DNA from: Mycobacterium sp. 236(2023)
GTDB lineage: Bacteria > Actinomycetota > Actinomycetes > Mycobacteriales > Mycobacteriaceae
DNA: 64,000 bases
Assembly: GCF_029623955.1 (NCBI RefSeq)
Contig: NZ_JARSBP010000007.1
Coordinates: forward strand, 248,001-312,000
Direction of reading: 5' to 3'
Part shown: piece by piece, positions 40,896-50,610 of the stretch
How the letters are laid out: each line of letters opens with the position of its first letter
How positions within the stretch are numbered: the stretch's first letter is position 1
Made by a program: the position numbers and the translations under genes
The notes under the pieces: model-generated
Seen by the model: the letters and a program-made list of their open reading frames with translations, nothing else
Told to the model about the DNA's origin: nothing
The model's database searches: none

Positions 40896-41671
40896 TGAGG
40901 CGACGACTATCCCGTCGAATATCTACTGGTGCCCTCGGCGGCCACGGGTGGCGACATCCCCCGTCGACTTCCAAGGCGGTGGCCAGCACGACGTGTTCTG
41001 CTCGACGTGTTCAACGCCGCACCCGAGGTCAGCAACTGGGTCACGGCGGACGACGCATGGCAACCCTGGCCGGTCGCGGGTTTTCGGTCATCGCCCCCGC
41101 CGGCGCCGCGCGGAGCCTCGACATCTGCACCGACGGGGAATTAGGCGGCAGCCGCCAATGGAAGACCTTCCTGTCCGCTCAACTGCCAATCAAATGGCTG
41201 GGCAAAGGAATTGACGGGATCCGGACATCCCGTCGTGGGCGCGGCCCGAGGCGGCACTGCCACGGCCACCACTCGCCGCCTTCCATCTCGGCCGGTACCG
41301 CTCGGCCGGTTCGCAGTCACGGGTTCACATCTCCTCCGACATCACCTGGAGCCGGTGATCACCGCCGGGCCTACCTATTATCTCGAGGCCAACACCCACC
41401 ACATGTGGCGCACCGCCGCACCGTGGTCGCTGGAAAGGGCGCCACCCCGACGGACACGTGCAAACTGCTCACTGACAACAACTCTCGGCTGTCGGCCACA
41501 GTCCCGCAGCCGTCACCTGCAGCGGTCCAGCCGCGATGGTCGGCTACTGCGACGAAGGAGAAGGCAGCAGCCTGCTTCTGCGCCCACTACCGTCGGGTAG
41601 GCGGTCACAACCTTCACGTCGATATTTCGATCGTAATCGCCGAGCTTTCACAGTCATTCTGCATTGGGTAA
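40896..41671 (+). pseudogene. Decayed antigen-85/MPT51-type mycolyltransferase-like gene
   Basis: Pieces of one protein are spread over different frames. In order they read YPVEYLLVPSAATGGDIP and VLLDVFNAAPEVSNWVTADD; then TLAGRGFSVIAPAG with SRQWKTFLSAQLP; then GHPVVGAARGG; and finally HYRRVGGHNLHVDI. These match, in order, the antigen-85/MPT51 pattern as I remember it (EYLMVPS..DIP, LLDAFNAGPDVSNWVTAGN, TLAGKGISVVAPAG, GHAAVGAAQGG, YRSVGGHNGHFDF). At least three frame changes are needed, and the N-terminal signal peptide is missing or eroded. It lies just after the mce operon and overlaps the 3' end of the LysR gene by a few bases. It is a clear mycobacterial relic rather than a working enzyme. 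Confidence 0.75.
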
Positions 41672-42562
41672 CGAACTAGGCGAAACGGACCGGAGCAGGG
41701 TCCGCAACCATCGATGGGCAGGGTCGTTGGTCAATCGCGGATGCCACAACATGGCGTAGTCCAGTGACGCGAATACTTCTGGAGGGCGGGCCATTCGGAG
41801 ATTCCCGGTCAGGTGTCTCAGTGCGTATCGTCGCGGTATCACTGCGATCAGCGTCGTGGACATCAACGCAGTGATAAGCGTCGAGAAGTAGGGAACCGTG
41901 ACGGCGTGACGAGGATGCACGCCGAGCTCAGCCAAGGTGGCGTCCACGAGCATCTGTTGGCCATGCAACATCGCCACACGTGCATGCGGGTACGCCCGTA
42001 GCTGTTCCACCGTGAGCGCGTCGTCGGTGACAGGATGCCCGTCAGACATCAGACAGACGAATTCGTCGGCGAACAGGGTCTCGGCGATCATCGGTTCCGG
42101 TGGAGCCAAAGGCCCGAGGACCAGGTCGACGCGCCCTCGTTGCATGTCCTCGTAAGTCGACGGAACGACCTGATCGATGGTCAGTGACATGTTCGGCGCC
42201 TGCCGGAAGAACTCGCGAAACAATCCGTCGGCGAGCACGTCGGTAGCGTAATCGCTTGCAGCCAAACACATCGTGTTGCTGGCCAGCGCCGGGTTGAATG
42301 TGTCGGCGGCGATGAGTGCACGCAGTTGGGGCATCACCTCGGCCATCTCGCTGCGCAGGATTCGCGCTCGGGGGGTCAGCTCGTAGCCGGCCGGAGTTTG
42401 GACTAACAGTTCATCATCGAAGGTTCTGCGCAGGCGGGCAAGCACGCGGCTCATCGCCGACTGACTCAAATTTCGGCGTTGCGCCGCACGTGAGACCTGC
42501 CGCTCGTCCAGCAGTGCCTCTAGCGCGGGAAGTAAGTTCAAGTCCACGTTATCGAAATGCAT
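41654..42562 (-). CDS. LysR-family transcriptional regulator
   Basis: A 302-residue LysR protein. Helix-turn-helix: LNLLPALEALLDERQVSRAAQRRNLSQSAMSRVLARLRRTFDDELLVQTPAGYELTPRA (residues about 7-66). The effector-binding domain follows, with LADGLFREFFRQAPNMSLTIDQV and GRVDLVLGPL. I start at the ATG at 42562 (MHFDNVDLNLL), a common LysR beginning; the frame continues upstream across the divergent promoter. It is transcribed away from the aldehyde dehydrogenase at 42663, the classical arrangement for a LysR activator and its target. The intergenic region holds repeated ATGCAT elements. Confidence 0.9.
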   Translation of the reverse strand: MHFDNVDLNLLPALEALLDERQVSRAAQRRNLSQSAMSRVLARLRRTFDDELLVQTPAGYELTPRARILRSEMAEVMPQLRALIAADTFNPALASNTMCLAASDYATDVLADGLFREFFRQAPNMSLTIDQVVPSTYEDMQRGRVDLVLGPLAPPEPMIAETLFADEFVCLMSDGHPVTDDALTVEQLRAYPHARVAMLHGQQMLVDATLAELGVHPRHAVTVPYFSTLITALMSTTLIAVIPRRYALRHLTGNLRMARPPEVFASLDYAMLWHPRLTNDPAHRWLRTLLRSVSPSSLPNAE

Positions 42563-42593
42563 GGGATGCATAGTTAAGGTTACCAATATGCAT
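42557..42593. promoter_or_regulatory. Repeated ATGCAT elements in the LysR/aldehyde dehydrogenase intergenic region
   Basis: Three copies of the self-palindrome ATGCAT occur at 42557, 42566 and 42588, the first two overlapping the lysR start. GGTTACC lies between the second and third. The 22-base distance between the last two copies is about two helical turns, suiting a LysR-type regulator that contacts neighbouring helix faces. It also lies close to any promoter for the dehydrogenase. Confidence 0.4.
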
Positions 42594-42662
42594 TTGACGC
42601 ATGATGTGCTCGGTCGAAGGATTGGAGGTGCAGGACCAACCGCAACCCAGGAGGCAGTACTG

Positions 42663-44159
42663 ATGACAAGTAGCGCCGCAGTTGATTCCATCATCGACGG
42701 ATCGACACCACCCACGTATCGCTGGTACGCCGACGGGCAATTCCGCGATGCGCCCGCTGGAACCTTCGAAGACTTCAACCCCTACACGGGCGAAATCCAC
42801 GCCCACGTCGCACGGTGCGGACGCGCTGAAGCCGCCGAAGCCGTCGCCGCGGCAGAACGCGCCTTCGATGAGTGGTCACGGATGTCACCCGGAGCCAGAG
42901 CGGAACTCTTCCGCCGGGCGGCCGCAGTCGTTCATCGGCGCCGCGATGAATTGGTCGCCCAACTGGCCCGCGAAACCGGTGCGGCCGCTTTCAACGCAGG
43001 CTTTCAGATTGATCTGCTCGGCACCTTGATGGAACAGGTCGCCGGGTGGGGTTACAACCCAACCGGCGAGAGTCTCCCGTCGGATCTGCCGGGCGCCCGG
43101 CACTACGTCGAACGGCGGCCACTCGGCGTCGTGGTCAACTTCGTGCCGTGGAACGGCGCGTCCCTGCTGAGCTGGCGTTCTGCGCTGGCCCCGTTGGTCT
43201 TTGGCAATACCGTCGTGATTAAACCGTCTGAGTTGGCTCCGTTGTCTGCTGGGCTTCTCATCGCCGAGGTGGTCCACGAGGCCGGCTTCCCGCCTGGCGT
43301 GATCAATGTCGTGACCCATGCCCCGGGAGAGGCCGGACCAATTGCAGACGAGTTTTTCGACAACCCGGCCGTGCGCTGCCTCAATTTCATCGGCAGCGTC
43401 GCTACTGGCCGCCACCTAGCCGAGAGGGCCGGCAGAGCCCTCAAGCGCACGGTGATGGAGCTCGGCGGTTACAACCCACTGCTCGTAATGGACGACGTCG
43501 ACCTCGACTACGCCGTGCAGGTTGCCACGTTCAGCGCATTCTGGCATCAGGGCCAAGTCTGCATGAACGCGCGAAAGATCCTCGTCCACGAGCGAATCTA
43601 TGAGGAGTTCACCCAACGGCTGGTGGCCTCGGCGCAGACGCTGCCGACCGGAGATCCCAGTGACCCAACAACGTTCATCGGGCCACTTATCACCCCGGCC
43701 GCAGTTGAACAGGTTGACCGCCGGGTCCGCGAGGCGACTGATCTCGGTGCCCGGGCGCTCTGCGGGGCCACCTACGAAGGGCAGATTTACTCGCCCACCG
43801 TGCTCATCGATGTTCCGGATTCCGCAACAATCAATCATGAGGAGACATTTGGACCTGTGGTCGTCGTGCAACCGGTCCGTGACGAGACCGAAGCCATCGA
43901 TATCGCCAACCGCCCCATGTACGGGCTGTGCGCCGGCGTTCTCTCCGAACAGACGCGTGCATTGGAGATCGCGGCCCGCCTGCAGGCCGGAGCGATCCGC
44001 GTCAACATGGTCACCATCAGCGATGAGATCCACCTCCCGCTGGGTGGCGTCCGTGACAGCGGTTGGGGCCGCAGCGGCCCGACAGGCTATCGCGATGATT
44101 TCACCGACGTCATCGCCATCACCATTCAGTCTGGCCAGCAACAGCTTCCGATCAACTGA
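42663..44159 (+). CDS. NAD(P)-dependent aldehyde dehydrogenase (aromatic aldehyde type)
   Basis: A 498-residue aldehyde dehydrogenase. The catalytic residues are visible: Glu266 in VMELGGYNP and Cys300 in HQGQVCMNARK. The oxyanion Asn lies in FVPWN (Asn164), the nucleotide-binding Lys in VVIKPSE (Lys187) and the Rossmann GSVATG near residue 244. The HQGQVCMNARKILV block resembles benzaldehyde/vanillin/salicylaldehyde dehydrogenases more than the classical GQ-C-CAGSR types. Starts at an ATG with AGGAGG eight bases upstream. Regulated probably by the divergent LysR. A 15-base-stem hairpin follows the stop. Confidence 0.9.
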   Translation: MTSSAAVDSIIDGSTPPTYRWYADGQFRDAPAGTFEDFNPYTGEIHAHVARCGRAEAAEAVAAAERAFDEWSRMSPGARAELFRRAAAVVHRRRDELVAQLARETGAAAFNAGFQIDLLGTLMEQVAGWGYNPTGESLPSDLPGARHYVERRPLGVVVNFVPWNGASLLSWRSALAPLVFGNTVVIKPSELAPLSAGLLIAEVVHEAGFPPGVINVVTHAPGEAGPIADEFFDNPAVRCLNFIGSVATGRHLAERAGRALKRTVMELGGYNPLLVMDDVDLDYAVQVATFSAFWHQGQVCMNARKILVHERIYEEFTQRLVASAQTLPTGDPSDPTTFIGPLITPAAVEQVDRRVREATDLGARALCGATYEGQIYSPTVLIDVPDSATINHEETFGPVVVVQPVRDETEAIDIANRPMYGLCAGVLSEQTRALEIAARLQAGAIRVNMVTISDEIHLPLGGVRDSGWGRSGPTGYRDDFTDVIAITIQSGQQQLPIN

Positions 44160-44167
44160 CCTATCAG

Positions 44168-44204
44168 CAGCGCCTTCCACCCGCAACCGGGGTGGAAGGC
44201 GCTG
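44168..44204. terminator. Strong hairpin after the aldehyde dehydrogenase gene
   Basis: CAGCGCCTTCCACCC-N7-GGGTGGAAGGCGCTG: a perfect 15-base-pair stem with a 7-base loop, starting nine bases after the stop codon. There is no long T-run, as is usual for mycobacterial intrinsic terminators. It could stop transcription before the next gene at 44238 or act as a partial terminator. Confidence 0.75.
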
Positions 44205-44237
44205 TCCCATCGCCCACGCAAAGGAGTAGTGGTCACC

Positions 44238-44843
44238 GTGCTTACCCATGAGCAGCTCTCGTCGCTCGATATCGTCACTATCAATCAAATACTGGTGCAG
44301 GAACGACAGGCGCGGGATCGCGGATGGTGGTCGCAGATGCTGACCTTCTTCCACGACGACTCACGCGTCACCATCAGCTGGTTTGATGGCAGCGGAGCCG
44401 ATTTCGTTGCCAGCTCGCGGGCCCTTGCCGAGCAGGGCGCCGTCGGATGCCACCGGCTTGAGCCGCCGGCCATCCACGTGCACCAGGATCGCGCCGTCGC
44501 GGTCATGCCTGTCGTGGTCGAGACCTACCCCACCGTGGAGGGTGTCGGCACTGTGCTGACCGGCTACGCGCGTCTGGTCTACCAACTCGAACGACGCTCC
44601 GGAACGTGGGGAATCGTTCGGATGCAAGCCATTTACGAGCGCGATGAACTGCACTCCACACCGGCTGCCTCGGCACCGTTGGTGCCAGCCGACGAGCTGA
44701 AAGCGTTCCGGCCAAGCTATGCGTGGCTGGCGTGGAGCCTGAATCGACTCGGACTTCGCGTCCCTGCCGATCTCCCCGGCGACGATAAGCCTTCCTTGGC
44801 AGAAGCGTTGTACGACAACGCCTTTGCGTGGATTACCGAGTGA
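44238..44843 (+). CDS. SnoaL/NTF2-like domain protein
   Basis: A 201-residue protein with a cone-shaped NTF2/SnoaL-like fold. The first 130 residues give the alpha-beta pattern: INQILVQERQARDRGWWSQMLTFFHDDSRVTISWFDGSGADFVASSRALAEQG, then RAVAVMPVVVETYPTVEGVGTVLTGYARLVYQLERRSGTWGIVRMQAIYERDEL. The C-terminal 60 residues are extra (PADELKAFRPSYAWLAWSLNRLGLRVPADLPGDDKPSLAEALY). GTG codons at 44229 and 44238 are both in frame; the second has better spacing from AAGGAG. Such proteins serve as dehydratases, isomerases or small oxygenase subunits; the role here is unknown. It lies after a hairpin behind an aldehyde dehydrogenase. Confidence 0.75.
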   Translation: MLTHEQLSSLDIVTINQILVQERQARDRGWWSQMLTFFHDDSRVTISWFDGSGADFVASSRALAEQGAVGCHRLEPPAIHVHQDRAVAVMPVVVETYPTVEGVGTVLTGYARLVYQLERRSGTWGIVRMQAIYERDELHSTPAASAPLVPADELKAFRPSYAWLAWSLNRLGLRVPADLPGDDKPSLAEALYDNAFAWITE

Positions 44844-44943
44844 CCATCCCGTCAACCAGTCGACGCAGCGATGGCCTCACCGACTGACTCGGGTGGATCC
44901 ACGACACGGACCGCCGCTAGGGCGTTCGACTCGGCGGGGGTCC

Positions 44944-46170
44944 TCAACCGCGACCGTCGCTGTCGACCTCCGGCTCTGCGGGCTTTGTCGGCTGGAGATG
45001 ACCGCTGGCCAGTCGGCAGGCAATGACCGACTGTGAGAGCCCGGCGAACGAACGCGCTTCGAGTCCGGTGAGCCGGGACCAGCGTTCAAGCCGGTAGGTG
45101 ACGCTGTTGGCGTGCACGTGGACCGCCTGCGCTGCCGCCGCGATCGACATGCCAGCCGCCGCGAAGGCCAGGACTGTCTCGGTGAGGTGTGGGTTGGCTT
45201 GGGCCACTTCGACCGTCGGGGCCAGCAGTACATGTAGCCGTTCCCGTTGAGCGAGCAGGACCGCCTCATTCCAGTCGTGCTCGAAGGTGCGAACCGGGTG
45301 CGCAGTGGACGTGCAGGTGAATGCCAGGCGCGCGTCGCCGAGACTTTCACCTGCGCCGGCAAGTCCCGGCCGCGCCAACCCGATTCCCCAGCGCCCGGCA
45401 AGGCTTCCCTCGGCCGGGCCGTGAACCACGATCTCCGGTAGCCGCCCGACCTGAGTGATCATCTCCAGCTGACCGCCGGCCACCGTACGACTGACGACGT
45501 CGGTGGCCAAGTGCGGCGGCAATGTCACTACGCTGCCATGCACTGAGAACTCCGTGACGCCCGGGGCGGGCTGCCAGACCAGCCCCACGAACTTCCCTCG
45601 CGGGTCGAGCCGCAGCCGCGCGGCGATGACCGCGGCGGCCGACTGTTGCTCGGGGTCCTCCAGGCACTCCAGGAATTGGTGAGCCAGGGTGATTCTGTCA
45701 CCGTCGATTGCTCGGGCAACGCTGCTGTGTGCCCCCGCCATCGCTGTGGTGGTTTCACGGATCGCCTCGAACATGAGGGTGCCGATGCGGGGTAAGAGGG
45801 CAACCATCGGAGGGCTCGAGCGCTCAACCAGGATCCGCCAGATCTCGGCATCGGCCACCTGATAGGCCGCGATCAGCGCATCGATGGGTACCCCTCCCGC
45901 GGCGCGCTTGGCAGCCAGATCGGTGGCCGCCGTGAGCTCGGAGGAGCTCAACCCCCGTTGTTCAGACAGCGCGTGAAGTCGGTTGAGCACCTGCAGCGCG
46001 ACGGCGCTGCGATGTTCGGGTTCGGGGACGACGGCGTACACGGGTTGGGCACTGCGAATGGAACTGGTGACGGTGTCCGCCAAAGCCGACACCTCATCGA
46101 CCATGACGCTCAGGGTGCGCTGTACCGCCACCCAACCCTCACGGTCGGATCCGTGATTTCCACTAATCAC
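44944..46170 (-). CDS. PucR/CdaR-family transcriptional regulator
   Basis: A 408-residue regulator ending in the PucR-type helix-turn-helix (TVLAFAAAGMSIAAAAQAVHVHANSVTYRLERWSRLTGLEA, about residues 340-380). A degenerate GGDEF-like central part (KFVGLVWQPAPGVTEF... through AGESLGDARLAFTCT) and a helical N-terminal sensor (VPIDALIAAYQVADAEIWRILVERS) precede it. It is divergent from the indolepyruvate oxidoreductase at 46276 with only about 105 bases between the starts, so it most likely controls that gene. It is a distant paralogue of the regulator at 12270. Confidence 0.88.
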   Translation of the reverse strand: MISGNHGSDREGWVAVQRTLSVMVDEVSALADTVTSSIRSAQPVYAVVPEPEHRSAVALQVLNRLHALSEQRGLSSSELTAATDLAAKRAAGGVPIDALIAAYQVADAEIWRILVERSSPPMVALLPRIGTLMFEAIRETTTAMAGAHSSVARAIDGDRITLAHQFLECLEDPEQQSAAAVIAARLRLDPRGKFVGLVWQPAPGVTEFSVHGSVVTLPPHLATDVVSRTVAGGQLEMITQVGRLPEIVVHGPAEGSLAGRWGIGLARPGLAGAGESLGDARLAFTCTSTAHPVRTFEHDWNEAVLLAQRERLHVLLAPTVEVAQANPHLTETVLAFAAAGMSIAAAAQAVHVHANSVTYRLERWSRLTGLEARSFAGLSQSVIACRLASGHLQPTKPAEPEVDSDGRG

Positions 46171-46275
46171 TTGAGCTCCTTACTGCCTAAAACTGGGAAT
46201 CGGCCGTAGATCGCCGTGCCGTAGAACACAAATAATAGGGATAAGCCCAAATGATGTGCAGCAGAAGGACCTTTC

Positions 46276-49200
46276 ATGACGACTCAAGCAGCCGCGGCCG
46301 ACCGCCCTGTCGCCAGCGGTAGTCCGCTCGACGATCGCTACGATCTGCTCGACGGAGAAGTCCACCTGTCCGGGATCCAGGCCCTTGTCCGACTCCCCCT
46401 GGACCTGCGGCGTCTGGACCAGCAGCAGGGACTCGACGTCGCCGTCTTCATCTCCGGATACGAGGGCTCGCCCCTTGCTGGGCTCGATCTCCAACTGTCG
46501 CGGCAGAAGAAGCGCCTTCTCGAACATCGCGTCGTCTTTCAGCCCGGCGTCAACGAGGAGCTGGCCGCCAACGCGGTCCAAGGAACGCAGATAGCGTCCG
46601 CGTCGGCAGACCGGATCGGAGACGGTGTGGTCGGCATCTGGTACGGCAAGGCGCCGGGCCTGGATCGAGCGACCGACGCCATCCGCCACAGCAACCTTGG
46701 CGGAACCCATCGCAGCGGCGGCGTTCTCGCCCTGGTAGGTGACGACTCGATAGCGAAGTCCTCGACGGTGCCGAGCAGCTCGGAGTCTGCCATCGCCGAG
46801 CTTGGGATGCCGTGTCTGTCCCCCGCCGACCCCCAAGACATCCTCGATCTCGGCCTCCATGGTGTTGCGATGTCACGGATATCGGGATTGTGGATTGCCA
46901 TGAAGCTGGCGACCAACGTCGTCGACGGTTCGGGCACGGTGCGCCTCGATCCCGCCCGGGTCAGACCGGTCGTTCCCGACACCTCGTTCGACGGCGCGGC
47001 GTTCGAGCATGAACCGACGGGACACCTTCTGCAGCCCACACTTTCACGGCTTGAGGCCACGCAGGTTCGCCAGCGCTTGGAACTCGCGCGACGCTATGCC
47101 GCAGCCAACCACCTCAATCACGTCATCGGCGATGAGGCGGCAACGCTGGGGATCATCTGCGCTGGGGCCACCTATCTCGACGTCCGGCAGGCCCTCTCTG
47201 ATCTCGGCATCACCGACGACAGCCTCGTCGGCAGCGGCGTGAAGATCTTGAAGTTGGGGATGATCCATCCCCTAGAGCCAGGCGTCATCGACGCGTTCAG
47301 CTCGGGGCTGCGCGAAATCGTCGTGGTCGAGGAGAAGAAGGCGTTTATCGAGCTCGCCCTGAAAGACTTGCTCTACGGAACGTCCGAAGCGCCACGCGTC
47401 GTCGGCAAGCGAGACGAGCTGGGCCGCGAACTGTTCCGAGCCGACGGCGATCTCCCTGCCGACTATATTGCGACGCGATTGGCTCCACGCATCCGCGACC
47501 ACGGGGGACCTGCCTCAGTGGCCACGTGGCTCGAGCAACGATCGGCGCGGCGGGTACCTACGCTGCTACCGATCCTGCCGCGGCGCCCGTCCTTCTGTTC
47601 CGGCTGCCCCCACAACAGCTCGACGAAAGTTCCCGATGGCTCGCTCGTGGGCGCCGGCATCGGTTGCCATGCCCTGGTCGCCTTCATGCCCGAGAGCCGG
47701 ATCGGCGACTCGATCGGTCATAGCCAAATGGGCGGCGAAGGGGCTGCGTGGATCGGCATGGCCCCGTTCGTCACGCGGGATCACCTGTTCCAAAACCTCG
47801 GCGACGGCACTTTTCACCACTCGGGCTCCCTGGCCATTCGCGCCGCCATCGCCAGCGGCGCCCACATCACCTACAAGCTGCTGTACAACGACGCCGTCGC
47901 CATGACCGGTGGCCAGCAGGCGATCGGCAAGATGGCCGTCCCGCAGATCGTCTCTGAACTCCTGGCCGAGGGTGTTGCCCGCATCGTGATCACCAGTGAC
48001 CAACCCAAGCAGAGCCGTCGAGCGTTCGGACGCCGTCTGCCCGCCCGAGTGTCGATCCGTCACCGCGACGACATGATCACGGTGCAGGAAGAGCTGGCTC
48101 ACACTGCCGGGGTGACAGTGCTGATCCACCAGCAGGAGTGCGCCACCGAGCTGCGTCGCAAGCGCAAGCGGGGGCTTGTCGAGTCGCCTAGCCGTCGCAT
48201 CTTCATTAACGAACGGGTCTGCGAAGGGTGCGGCGACTGCGGCGATAAATCGGGCTGCCTGTCGGTCCGCCCGACCGAGACCGAGTTCGGCCGAAAGACC
48301 GAAATCCACCAAGCCTCCTGCAATTTGGATTTCTCCTGCCTCAAAGGTGACTGCCCGTCCTTCGTTGAGGTCGTCCCGCGGAAAGCATCGAAGAAGCGCA
48401 ACCACCGGCTTCTATCGGCGACGCCGACAAAGACACCAAAGCCTGAGACGACGGACCTGCCCGATCCGCAGCCGCTGGTCACGGCTGAGGACTTCTCGAT
48501 GCGCATCACGGGCGTCGGCGGCACCGGTGTGGTGACCGTGGCACAAGTCATCGCTGCCGCCGCATCCCACGCCGGACTCCAAGTCAAAGGGCTCGACCAA
48601 CTCGGTCTGGCCCAGAAAGGTGGGGCGGTCGTATCTGACATCCGCCTGTCGACGTCAAAAATCCTCGGCACCAACAAAATCGGCCCCGGTGGGTGCGATC
48701 TCTATCTCGGCTGCGACATCCTGGTAGCCGCCACCGAGACGAACCTGGAGGTGATAGCCCCAGAGCGCACCTACGCGGTGGTCTCGACCTCGATCACTCC
48801 GACCGGCCGGATGGTGACCGATACCGCCACGCTCTTCCCGGCGATCGAAGATCTGATCGGGCGAATCGAGTGGTCGGGCGCGCGGCCTGAGAATGTCTTC
48901 GTCGACGCTCACGCCGTGACCGGCGCCGCGGCCCTAGACGAGGACCAATACGACAACATCTTCCTCCTCGGCGTCGCCGTGCAGTCAGGAGTCGTCCCCC
49001 TCTCCCCCGAGAGCGTGGAGTGGGCGCTGGACCTCAACGGTGTCCAGGTGGAGCGAAACCTCGCAGCATTCCGGCTCGGTCGTCAGCACGTCGCTAACGG
49101 CGACCCCGGGGTCAACTCCTCCCCGGCTTCCTCCGCGCTGGATGCTCTCATCCGCCGCAGAGTCGCCGAGCTTACGGCTTATCAGAACGACAAATGGGCC

Positions 49201-49773
49201 GCACGGTACGCACAGCAGGTGCAGGACGTCCGCCGAGCAGAGGCAACCGCGATCGGCGAAAGCACCTCGATCACCGAAGCTTTCGCGCGTCACCTGTTCA
49301 AAGTCATGGCCTACAAAGACGAATACGAGGTGGCTCGACTGCACATCGACCCGGACCTCGAAAGTCAGATCCGCGAGGAGTTCGGCGAGGGCGCACGCTA
49401 CTCGATCCTGCTCCATCCGCCCCTCCTTCGAGCCCTCGGACTGAAGAAAAAAATCCGCCTGCAGGCCTGGTGGGCGAAGCCGGTACTGCGAATCCTCTAC
49501 GGCCTGCGCACGCTGCGCGGTACCCGCCTCGATCTCTTCGGATACGACAACGTCAGGCGCGAGGAGCGTCGACTTATCGAGGACTACGCCACGTCGATGA
49601 ACGCCGCGATGAAAGCGCTCTCGCCTGCAACGCACGACGCCGTCCTCGAGCTGGCCGCCCTGCCGGATGTCGTCCGCGGCTACGAAAGCATCAAACTTCA
49701 GTCCCTCGAGAAGTATCGGTCACGTCGCTCAGAGATCCTGCAGCAGTTGAGTTCTGAGCCCGCCCATATCTAG
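46276..49773 (+). CDS. Fused indolepyruvate ferredoxin oxidoreductase (2-oxoacid:ferredoxin oxidoreductase)
   Basis: A 1165-residue single-chain enzyme that oxidatively decarboxylates aryl-pyruvates (or other 2-oxoacids) to acyl-CoA with thiamine pyrophosphate and ferredoxin. The N-terminal PFOR-type domain carries EGSPLAGLDLQL. The TPP-binding core has RPSFCSGCPHNSST near residue 441 and GGEGAAWIGMAPF beyond it. A Cys-rich iron-sulfur segment lies near residue 645 (NERVCEGCGDCGDKSGC), followed by CNLDFSCLKGDCPSF. From about residue 744 the gamma-type domain begins (ITGVGGTGVVTVAQVIAAAA). Full length for the fused family. It probably converts an aromatic amino-acid-derived keto acid to an aryl-acetyl-CoA; the divergent PucR gene is its likely regulator. 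Confidence 0.92.
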   Translation: MTTQAAAADRPVASGSPLDDRYDLLDGEVHLSGIQALVRLPLDLRRLDQQQGLDVAVFISGYEGSPLAGLDLQLSRQKKRLLEHRVVFQPGVNEELAANAVQGTQIASASADRIGDGVVGIWYGKAPGLDRATDAIRHSNLGGTHRSGGVLALVGDDSIAKSSTVPSSSESAIAELGMPCLSPADPQDILDLGLHGVAMSRISGLWIAMKLATNVVDGSGTVRLDPARVRPVVPDTSFDGAAFEHEPTGHLLQPTLSRLEATQVRQRLELARRYAAANHLNHVIGDEAATLGIICAGATYLDVRQALSDLGITDDSLVGSGVKILKLGMIHPLEPGVIDAFSSGLREIVVVEEKKAFIELALKDLLYGTSEAPRVVGKRDELGRELFRADGDLPADYIATRLAPRIRDHGGPASVATWLEQRSARRVPTLLPILPRRPSFCSGCPHNSSTKVPDGSLVGAGIGCHALVAFMPESRIGDSIGHSQMGGEGAAWIGMAPFVTRDHLFQNLGDGTFHHSGSLAIRAAIASGAHITYKLLYNDAVAMTGGQQAIGKMAVPQIVSELLAEGVARIVITSDQPKQSRRAFGRRLPARVSIRHRDDMITVQEELAHTAGVTVLIHQQECATELRRKRKRGLVESPSRRIFINERVCEGCGDCGDKSGCLSVRPTETEFGRKTEIHQASCNLDFSCLKGDCPSFVEVVPRKASKKRNHRLLSATPTKTPKPETTDLPDPQPLVTAEDFSMRITGVGGTGVVTVAQVIAAAASHAGLQVKGLDQLGLAQKGGAVVSDIRLSTSKILGTNKIGPGGCDLYLGCDILVAATETNLEVIAPERTYAVVSTSITPTGRMVTDTATLFPAIEDLIGRIEWSGARPENVFVDAHAVTGAAALDEDQYDNIFLLGVAVQSGVVPLSPESVEWALDLNGVQVERNLAAFRLGRQHVANGDPGVNSSPASSALDALIRRRVAELTAYQNDKWAARYAQQVQDVRRAEATAIGESTSITEAFARHLFKVMAYKDEYEVARLHIDPDLESQIREEFGEGARYSILLHPPLLRALGLKKKIRLQAWWAKPVLRILYGLRTLRGTRLDLFGYDNVRREERRLIEDYATSMNAAMKALSPATHDAVLELAALPDVVRGYESIKLQSLEKYRSRRSEILQQLSSEPAHI

Positions 49774-49841
49774 AGCTCGGCAGGCCCTGCAGTGGCTTCG
49801 AGTTATCCCTCTGACGCTGTCGTGCCGGTAAGGGCGGAGCA

Positions 49842-50428
49842 CTAATGGTGACCGGGCTCGTTGCCGAGCAGGAGGCTGACCGCGTCATGAAGGCGTTGGG
49901 CAGCCACGTCGTAGGGCATCGCGCCGGTCGCAGTTTGGATGAGCGCGCCGGTGAATGCCAGCCCGAGGGTGTGGAGCACTTCGGGCCATGCTCCGGGTCC
50001 TGTTGCTGATGCGATGACTCGGTGAATCTCGTGGCCGATCTCCTCGCGCGGGCGCGCGTCGCCGCCGGTCCCGTGTCGAGAAGTACTAGTGCGCAGGCTG
50101 TCGCTAGCGCGGGCTCTTCGGCGACTATGTGGAGGACAGAGTTCAGCTGCGCGACAATGCGTGTCGTCGAGCCACTGGCGGTGGCGCTGCCGATGGGAGC
50201 ATCGTGGATGCGGCGCAGGCAGATATCGACAACGATCTCGCTTGCCGAGCGGTATAGCGCTGCCGCAGCCGTTTCGGCGATGCCCGCGCGCAGGGCGACC
50301 GCGCTCACGGTGAGGTCGTAAAAATCGACTTCGCGGAGCATCATGACGGCGGTATCGAGCAGTGCCGCTGTTGTGCGGGTGCGTCGGCGTCGACGCCGCA
50401 GGTTTATGAGGTCGACGAGGACAGCCAT
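49842..50428 (-). pseudogene. Frameshifted TetR-family regulator
   Basis: The N-terminal part reads RRTRTTAALLDTAVMMLREVDFYDLTVSAVALRAGIAETAAAALYRSASEIV in one frame, a normal TetR DNA-binding domain. It continues to about LLDTGPAATRAR. From there the correct continuation, EEIGHEIHRVIASATGPGAWPEVLHTLGLAFTGALIQTATGA, lies in another frame. The switch falls at about 50055-50075, within a CG-repeat run (gcgcgcgcc), where slipped-strand indels are easy. Both halves look well kept, so the indel is recent or the base call is wrong. If real, the product lacks its ligand-binding domain. Confidence 0.75.
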
Positions 50429-50610
50429 CTCGTCCTCGCCGGATCCTCCCGCGAAGGTGTTCCACGTGAAAACTACCGCTGCGTGATCGCGAAAGTGCCT
50501 ACCGCTAGCCAGTTTCGCGCGGATGCAGCAGCCTCCAATGTCGGTGCCGGTAGGGCGTTGAAGGGGGGTCGTGTCACGGCGTTGTCATCGTCGGGTCCAC
50601 CAGAGACGAC

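Noticed and set aside
46155..46172. GTGATT-N6-AATCAC dyad at the start of the second pucR gene
   Set aside because: Arms are only six bases, it sits across the first codons of the gene, and no second copy was seen.
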